Positions 57,837-64,000 of a stretch of 64,000 bases of DNA are shown one piece after another (the first letter of the stretch is position 1; every line of letters begins with the position of its first letter). A program made the translations under genes and the position numbers. Under the pieces are notes generated by a model, which saw only the letters and a program-made list of their open reading frames with translations, made no database searches and was not told the DNA's origin. The DNA is taken from NCBI RefSeq assembly GCF_018294505.1, contig NC_057797.1:119913116-119977115 (forward strand), read 5' to 3'. The DNA is from Triticum aestivum. Its lineage: Eukaryota > Streptophyta > Magnoliopsida > Poales > Poaceae.

Positions 57837-58615
57837 TCACATAAAAGATAAGAATTGTAACATAAAGAGAGCATCATGAAGAATATGACTGACACATTTA
57901 AGTCTAACCCACTTCCTATGCATAGGTATTTTGTGAGCAAACAACTTATGGGAACAATAATCAACTAGCATAGGAAGGCAAAACAAGCATAACTTCAAAA
58001 CTTTAAGCACGTAGAGAGGAAACTTGATACTATTGCAATTCCTACAAGCATATGTTCCTCCGTCATAATAATTTTCAGTAGCATCATGAATGAATTCAAC
58101 AATATAACCAGCACCTAAAGCATTCTTTTCATGACCTACAAGCATAGAAAATTTTCTACTCTCCACATAAGCAAAATTCTTCTCATGAATAATAGTGGGA
58201 GCAAACTCAACAAAATAATTATCATGTGAGGCATAATCCAATTTAAAACTAAAATCATGATGACAAGTTTCATGGATATCATTATTCTTTATAGCATACA
58301 AGTCATCACAATAATCATCATAGATAGCAGGCATGCTTTCATCATAGTAAATTTGCTCATCAAAGCTGGGGGGGGGCAAAAAATATCATCTTCATCAAAC
58401 ATAGCTTCCCCAAGCTTGTGGCTTTGCATATCATTAGCATCATGGATATTCAAGGAATTCATACTAACAAAATTGCAATCATGCTCATCATTCAAATATT
58501 TAGTGCCAAACATTCTAATGCATTCTTCTTCTAGCACTTGAGCACAATTATCGAAATCCTTATTCTCACGATAGATATTAAAAAGATAAAGCGTCTGAGG
58601 CAAACTTAATTCCAT
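57837..58615 (-). pseudogene. ORF1 of the complete Athila-type copy, frameshifted
   Basis: Same start (58615) and product type as the intact ORF1. The G run at 58368-58376 has 9 bases, one fewer than in the open copy, so the frame shifts at C-P-P-P. The downstream half stays open to 57837 and extends beyond the end of the other copies because its stop is changed. It keeps the Cys-x-x-Cys pair (Y-A-C-R-N-C) and the hydrophobic C terminus. Confidence 0.7.
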
Positions 58616-58737
58616 TTTTTAATTTTCTTTTATAAACTAAACTAGTGATAAAACAAGAAACTAAAAGACTCAATTGCAAGATCTAAAGATATACCTTCAA
58701 GCACTCACCTCCCCGGCAACGGCGCCATAAAAGAGCT

Positions 58738-60382
58738 TGATGTCTACTACACAACCTTCTTCTTGTAGACGTTGTTGGGCCTCCAAGTGCAGAGGTTTGT
58801 AGGATAGTAGAAAATTTCCCTCAAGTGGATGACCTAAGGTTTATCAATCTGTAGGAGGCGTAGGATGAAGATGGTCTCTCTCAAGCAACCCTACAACCAA
58901 ATAACAAAGAGTCTCTTGTGTCCCCAACACACCCAATACAATGGTAAATTGTATAGATGCACTAGTTCGGCGAAGAGATGGTGATACAAGTGGTATATGG
59001 ATAGTAGATAATGGTTTTTGTAATCTGAAAATATAAAAACAGCAAGGTAACTAATGGTAAAAGTGAGCATAAACAGTATTGCAATGATAGGAAACAAGGC
59101 CTAGGGTTCATACTTTCACTAGTGCAAGTCCTCTCAACAATAATAACATAATTGGATCACATAACTATCCCTCAACATGCAACAAAGAGTCACTCCAAAG
59201 TCACTAATAGCAGAGAACAAACGAATAGATTATGGTAGGGTACAAAACCACCTCAAAGTTATTCTTTCCAATCAATCCGTTGGGCTATTCCTATAAGTGT
59301 CACAAACAGCCCTAGAGTTCGTACTAGAATAACACCTTAAGACACAACTCAACAAAAATCCTAATGTCACCTAGATACTCCAATGTCACCTCAAGTATCC
59401 GTGGGTATGATTATAGGATATGCATCACACAATCTCAGATTCATCTATTCAACCAACACATAGAACCTCAAAGAGTGCCCCAAAGTTTCTACCGGAGAAT
59501 CACGACGAAAACGTGTGCCAACCCCTATGCATAGGTTCATGGGCGGAACCCGCAAGTTGATCACCAAGCACATACATCAAGTGAATCACGTGATATCCCA
59601 TTATCACCATAGATACGCACGACAAGACATACATCAAGTGTTCTCAAATCTTTAAAGACTCAATCCGATAAGATAACTTCAAAGGGGAAACTCAATCCAT
59701 TACAAGAGAGTAGAGGGGGGAAGAAACATCATAGGATCCAAATATAATAGCAAAGCTCGTGATACATCAAGATCGTATCACCTCAAGAACACAAGAGAGA
59801 GAGAGAGAGAGATCAAACACATAGCTACGGGTACATACCCTCAGCCCCGAGGGAGAACTACTACCTCCTCGTCATGGAGAGCGCCGGGATGATGAAGGTG
59901 GCCACCAGAAAGGGATTCCCCCTCCATAGAAAATGGGTCTAGATTGGCTTTTGGTGGCTACGGAGGCTTCTGGCGGCGAAACTCCCCATCTATTGTGCTC
60001 CCGGATCATTTTAGGGTATATGGAGATATATAGGCGGAAGAAGTACGTCAGGGGAGCCACGAGGGGCCCACGAGGGTGGAGGGCGCGCCCCCCTGCCTCG
60101 TGGCTTCCTCACTGCTTCCCTTACATGGACTCCAAGTCTCTCGGGTTGCTTTTCTTCCAAAAATAAGTTCTGTGAAGTTTAAGGTCAATTGGACTCCGTT
60201 TGATTTTCCTTTTCTGCGATACTCTAAAACAAGGTAAAAACAGAAACTGGCACTAGGCTCTAGGTTAATAGGTTGGTCCCAAAATCATATAAAATAGCAT
60301 ATAAATGCATATAAAACATCCAAGCTTGATAATATAATAGCATGGAACAATCAAAAAATATAGATACGTTGGAGACGTATCA
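58738..60382 (-). repeat. Athila-type LTR 3, outer 5' LTR
   Basis: 1,645 bp; TATA-like site at 60022-60034. Its right flank (TACCT at 60383-60387) is coding sequence of a different Athila element, so this is the outer edge of the array. The AG dinucleotide run near 59793-59810 is longer than in the other LTRs. Confidence 0.92.
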
Positions 60383-60452
60383 TACCTCTTTCAGAAACTT
60401 TATGCCCCACGACAATACCTTCATTAACCATAAAGTGGCACTTCTCCCAATT
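60383..60452 (-). pseudogene. Athila-lineage reverse transcriptase fragment
   Basis: On the minus strand this translates as N-W-E-K-C-H-F-M followed by E-G-I-V-V-G-H-K-V-S-E-R-G, the conserved reverse-transcriptase region just after the catalytic box in Athila elements. It is cut by the hAT element on its right and by LTR 3 on its left. By position and orientation it belongs to the same older element as the RNase H and integrase piece at 30270-31140; about 60-80 codons between the two are absent. Confidence 0.85.
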
Positions 60453-60545
60453 CACCCTGGGCGTTTTTTCCCGAACCCAAAGCCCAAACCCAAAAAACTC
60501 GAAGCCCGAACCGGTATAACCCGAACCCAAAACCCAAACGCATTT
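60453..60545 (+). repeat. hAT terminal and subterminal repeats
   Basis: CCCGAACCCAAA or close variants occur four times in about 70 bp after the terminus. These are likely transposase-binding sites. Confidence 0.6.
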
Positions 60546-61564
60546 CTCGGGTGGCCAATATGAAAACTCGAAATAATTTCAGCCTTACCCCCTAGCCCAT
60601 TAACCTTGGCCTAGTTTCGGCCTTCTCAGTCCCAACTCCCCAGCGATGCCAACTCCTTCCCAGTCCCCACTTTCCCTAGAAGGCCAGAATCCCCACTCAC
60701 CCTTCCCCGACCCCGATGGCACTGTTCCTACCCTAGCCGCCACAGGCCACACTGCCCTGCCGGAGTGCCGGCTGCCCGCCTGTCTACCCTAGCCGCCACA
60801 GACGCCAACTCCTCACCGGTCGCGGCCGAAAGCCCACCAGTCTCAGTCGCCGCTCGGCCATCCCGTCGTCGCGCCGCCCACCGTCCCGCCGTCCCGCCAC
60901 CTGTTGTCCCGCCGTCCCGCCGTCTTGTTCCGTCGTCCATCGTCCCGTTCCGCTGTCCCCCGTCCCGGACTCCTGATCGCTGGCCCACATCCCCGTCCCT
61001 GGTGTTGCATCATCGGCGGGAAGGACCTTGGTCGCTGGCCATCGAAGCAGCGAAGGATCTTGCAAGGCATATCGTACATATGTTCCTATTCCTCTACTAT
61101 TATTGTTTCTATTCCTCTACATATGTTCTTTTATTCCTCTACTGGCCATCAAAGCAGTGAACTGAGTGAAGGATGTTGGTGTTCTACTGTTGTTGACTTG
61201 TTGTTAAAAGCTTACTCTGATCCTGATGTTGTTATGCATGAATGTTGTTGTTATTATTGTTGTTAACTACTTGACTTGTTAAAATGATCTTGATGTTGCA
61301 CGATTGTTGTTGTATGAAGTTAAGAAAACCTGTTCCAGAATTAAATGTGACTGAAATATTGAAATTTACATGCTTCTTGTATGTTAGTGCAAGTTTTTGG
61401 AGTTCAAAATATGTGACTGCAGTTGTATGTTAGTGCAAGTGTTTACAATTATATGTTTACAATCTTTGACTGAAATCTTGAAATATTTGCATGCTTCTTG
61501 TATATTAGTGCAACTGTTTACAATTATACCAAAGTGAGTGATGTTGCTGCTTTTTTTCTTATAG
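60546..61564 (+). other. hAT 5' leader with probable intron
   Basis: GC-rich first part with CGTCCCGCC repeats (60860-60970), then AT-rich DNA ending TTTTTTTCTTATAG directly before the ATG at 61565. The last bases look like a splice acceptor, so an intron probably ends here. The donor is not clear. Open frames in the GC-rich part are low complexity. Confidence 0.5.
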
Positions 61565-63936
61565 ATGACTCAACATGATGATGATCAGCACATAGACATG
61601 TCACCGATGATAGAGACGGAGGAAGTGGGCACTAGTCATATGGCCACTCGCAGCACAATTGTATCGCCTGAATGTTCTGGTTCACAACCATCTTCCAAGG
61701 AGCAATTTCGTGGTTCAGAACTAACTTCTCAAGAGCAATCTACCACTGGGGTCGTTGATTTGGAGAATGAGAAGGATAGTAAGAAAGGTCACTTAGGTCA
61801 GGGAAGGAGGGAGATGGCACCATGATCAAAGATGTGGGACCATTTCGATAAGATTAAGGATAAGAATAATGTGGTGAAGGCTGGTAAATGCAAATATTGC
61901 AAACGTGAATTGAAGGCCGACACAAAGGATCATGGTACTTCATCCTTGATCAGACACTTTGATGTGTGCAAGAGCAACCCTCACAAGATGGCCAAAGATC
62001 CAAAGCAGTCCACTTTGCAAATAACTCAAGGAGAAGGTGTTGGGACCTGGAGGTTTGATCCTGATGATCTGAGGGAAGCTTTTGCTGAAATGGTCATTCA
62101 AGATGAGTTGCCTTTTTGTTTCGGCGAGAATCCGGGCTTTAGGAAATTTATGTCCAAAGCTTGCCCACGTTTCAAACCGCCATCTAGAAGAACTTGCAGC
62201 AGAGACACTGTGCGCCTATTCTTTCGAGAGAAGGCCAAGCTGAAGAAATTCTTCAAGGATTCTTGTCAGCGAGTTTGCCTAACAACAGATTGTTGGACTT
62301 CTCAGCAGCTAGATGGATATATGACTATAACAGCAAGTTTTATTGATGAATCTTGGAGTCTCCATAAGAAAATCATTGGGTTTTTCTTGGTGAAGGGGCA
62401 TAAGGGAGATGACATCGGGAAAAACTTGGTTAGATCCTTGACTGAATGGGGTTTGGAGAGAGTAATGACTGTAACTGTTGACAATGCAACTAACAATGAT
62501 GGTGGCATTTCTTATTTGAGGAGGCAGCTAAACAAAACAAAAATAGCTAATGGCAAGTTCCTGCACATAAGGTGTGCTGCGCACATTGTTAACCTTATTA
62601 TCCAAGATGGCATAAAAGAAGTGGATGTCTCTGTGAAGCGTGTTAGAGCTGATGTTAGGTATATTAGAAATGGTGGTTCAAGAGTGGTCAAGTTTAAGGA
62701 GATTGCCGAGGAAGAAAAGATGAACAGTAAGGCATCTCTGAAGATTGATGTCCCGGCCAGATGGAACTCAACTTTTCTCATGCTCAAAGCCGCCAATATT
62801 TATGAGAAGGTGTTCATAAGGTTAGCTGAAGAGGATATCCTTTACATTGATGATCTTTCCGAAGAGAATGATGGCTTTGGTTGCCCTGAAGAATCAGATT
62901 GGGAGAATGCAAAGAAGTTAGAAGTTTTTTTGGAGCATTTTCATGACCTTACTCTTCATGTCTCTGCTACTCTTCATGTGACTTCCAATAGATTCATTCA
63001 TGAGATTGGAGAAGTGCGTTTGTTGATTCAAGCTTGGATAAACAGTCCTAATACTTTGCAAGCAGCAATGGGAAAAGAATGAAAGATAAATTTGACAAGT
63101 ACTGGGGGCTTTGGCACACAAAGGAGCAGGACACGAATGACAGAGAGAAGGAGAAGGAGAAGGGGAGGGGAAAGGGAAGGGGGAAGGAGAAGAAGGAGAA
63201 GGAGAATACCAATTTACTAATTTTTGTTGCTGCAGTTATTGATCCAAGATACAAGCTATCGTTGTTCACAAATGCTATCGTTGATGAAATATTTGGTGAG
63301 GAAAAGGGACAGCATGTTTGGGAAGCTCTTAAAGCTTGTGTCCATAACTTATTTGATGAATATAGAGATCTTTATGCTCCAGTTGAATTACCAAATCAAG
63401 TACTTGAACCAAGACAATCAAAGGGAGGCAGAGGAGCCTTGCTCACTGATGTTATAAAAAAGAAGTTGAAGATGAACAATGGTTCGAGTATGAATGTCAA
63501 GTCAGAACTTGACAAATATCTTGCTGAAGATACCGAGGATATAGAGAGCAATGTTGACATTCTAGCTTGGTGGAAGAACAATGCTGCTCGATTTCCAATA
63601 TTGGCATGCTTGGCCCGTGATGTGCTTGCTATACCCATTTCAACAGTAGCATCAGAGTCTGCTTTCAGCACAAGTGGGCGTATTTTAGATGACTTTCATA
63701 CATCCCTTACTCCATTCATGTTGGAAACTCTAGTGTGTGCACAAGATTGGCTGAGAATGGGAACACCTATTGACATTCAAGAGAATATGGAGGAGTTGGC
63801 GATGATCAAAAAAGGTACACCATTGTTGTCTTTTTGGAAAAAGAATAGTGATTTCGTCCTTGTTTCTTTATGTGAAATATTTGCTCAGATTTCTAAATGC
63901 GCTAGCTATTGTATTCTACTATTCTTGTTCTCTTGA
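61565..63936 (+). pseudogene. hAT transposase (BED zinc finger, RICESLEEPER-like), two lesions
   Basis: One frame runs from ATG 61565 to about 63072, broken by TGA at 61823-61825 just before the BED finger; the context P-stop-S-K suggests an Arg CGA codon changed to TGA. The zinc finger is C-K-Y-C...H...C (about 61889-61970). The hAT catalytic motifs T-T-D-C-W-T-S (62282) and V-D-N-A-T-N (62479) are intact. Near 63070 a run of four A bases shifts the frame by one, ending the first part at TGA 63080-63082. The rest continues from 63079: a basic Lys/Arg/Glu-rich linker, then the dimerisation domain with W-W-K-N-N (63572) and S-E-S-A-F-S (63655). The family cuts and reinserts the element. Only two point lesions separate this from an open frame. 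Confidence 0.9.
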
Positions 63937-64000
63937 TCTTGGAGCTGTTATAATTTCATTGTTTCCATTGTAGAGTTAATTGAAGAATTTGGGCCCAAAG
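63937..64000 (+). other. hAT 3' untranslated start
   Basis: 64 bp after the transposase stop; no terminus seen before the window ends. Confidence 0.5.

Larger units (their letters stand above)
31141..60382 (-). mobile_element. Array of a pol-less Athila-type gypsy element with three LTRs
   Basis: On the minus strand the order is LTR (58738-60382), internal (54971-58737), LTR (53325-54970), internal (35202-53324, itself carrying a chromovirus array), LTR (33555-35201), internal (31141-33554, truncated). The two left LTRs each have a primer site on one side and a purine tract on the other, so each serves two neighbours, as expected from unequal recombination between LTRs. No protease, reverse transcriptase or integrase is encoded in the complete internal region; the element would need another element's enzymes. 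The outer right flank is Athila reverse transcriptase (60383). Confidence 0.8.
60453..64000 (+). mobile_element. hAT-superfamily DNA transposon, 5' end and transposase; 3' end outside window
   Basis: Starts at about 60453 (CACCCTGGGCG), where Athila reverse-transcriptase sequence stops. The first 90 bp have repeated CCCGAACCCAAA motifs, typical of hAT subterminal regions of this type. It encodes a BED-finger hAT transposase (61565-63936). The 3' terminus and the second copy of the 8-bp target duplication lie beyond 64000. The left edge is uncertain by two or three bases. Confidence 0.82.

Noticed and set aside
60728..61160. Open frames in the hAT leader
   Set aside because: Low-complexity CGTCCCGCC repeats in an untranslated region; no conserved domain.

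Overview
The window is plant nuclear DNA, almost certainly from a Triticeae grass (wheat, Aegilops, rye or barley). The evidence is the dense nesting of grass transposons: a Sirevirus-type Ty1/copia element, Athila-lineage and chromodomain Ty3/gypsy elements, a CACTA element whose end has the subterminal sequence usual in Triticeae CACTAs, Stowaway and Tourist MITEs, a Helitron-like insertion and a BED-finger hAT transposase. I see no bacterial gene, operon, CRISPR array, rRNA gene or intact cellular gene, and no undescribed defence-type system. The interest lies in the insertion history and in a few gene-like remnants.

Layout. 1-2532: CT-rich, low-complexity, gene-free DNA with a 67-bp duplication, a Stowaway fragment and a TATA-like site. 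2533-17351: a complete but defective 14.8-kb Sirevirus-like copia element on the plus strand, flanked by a perfect 5-bp duplication (GTTGC). It carries gag, pol and a third open frame of about 1,400 codons that has its own promoter-like leader; a Stowaway MITE sits in its left LTR and the right LTR preserves the empty site. 17352-25490: the only gene-like land. It holds two related leader and exon remnants (17352-18040 and about 20112-22767), a minus-strand pseudogene with one stop (24034-24564), MITEs, a Helitron-like insertion inside a MITE, a SINE-like tRNA relic and several tandem repeats. About 25490-30269: the right part of a CACTA element with internal repeats, subterminal repeats and a terminus.

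30270-60452 is one nested stack in which every retroelement lies on the minus strand. The oldest layer is an Athila-lineage pol; its RNase H and integrase survive at 30270-31140 and a piece of its reverse transcriptase at 60383-60452. Between them lies an array of a pol-less Athila-type element with three LTRs (33555-35201, 53325-54970, 58738-60382) separated by single internal regions. The middle internal region is split by a second array, a chromovirus with 4.2-kb LTRs (38316-42534 and 47912-52150) around one gag-pol, followed by a second, truncated gag that is fused to Athila sequence at 36350/36351. From 60453 to the window end, an hAT element inserted in the same Athila reverse transcriptase carries a nearly whole transposase frame with one stop and one frameshift.

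No gene set here works together as a pathway. The copia, chromovirus and hAT units show what each element encoded, but each examined coding frame is broken. Most stops fit C-to-T or G-to-A change, as expected from decay of methylated cytosine in silenced plant transposons.
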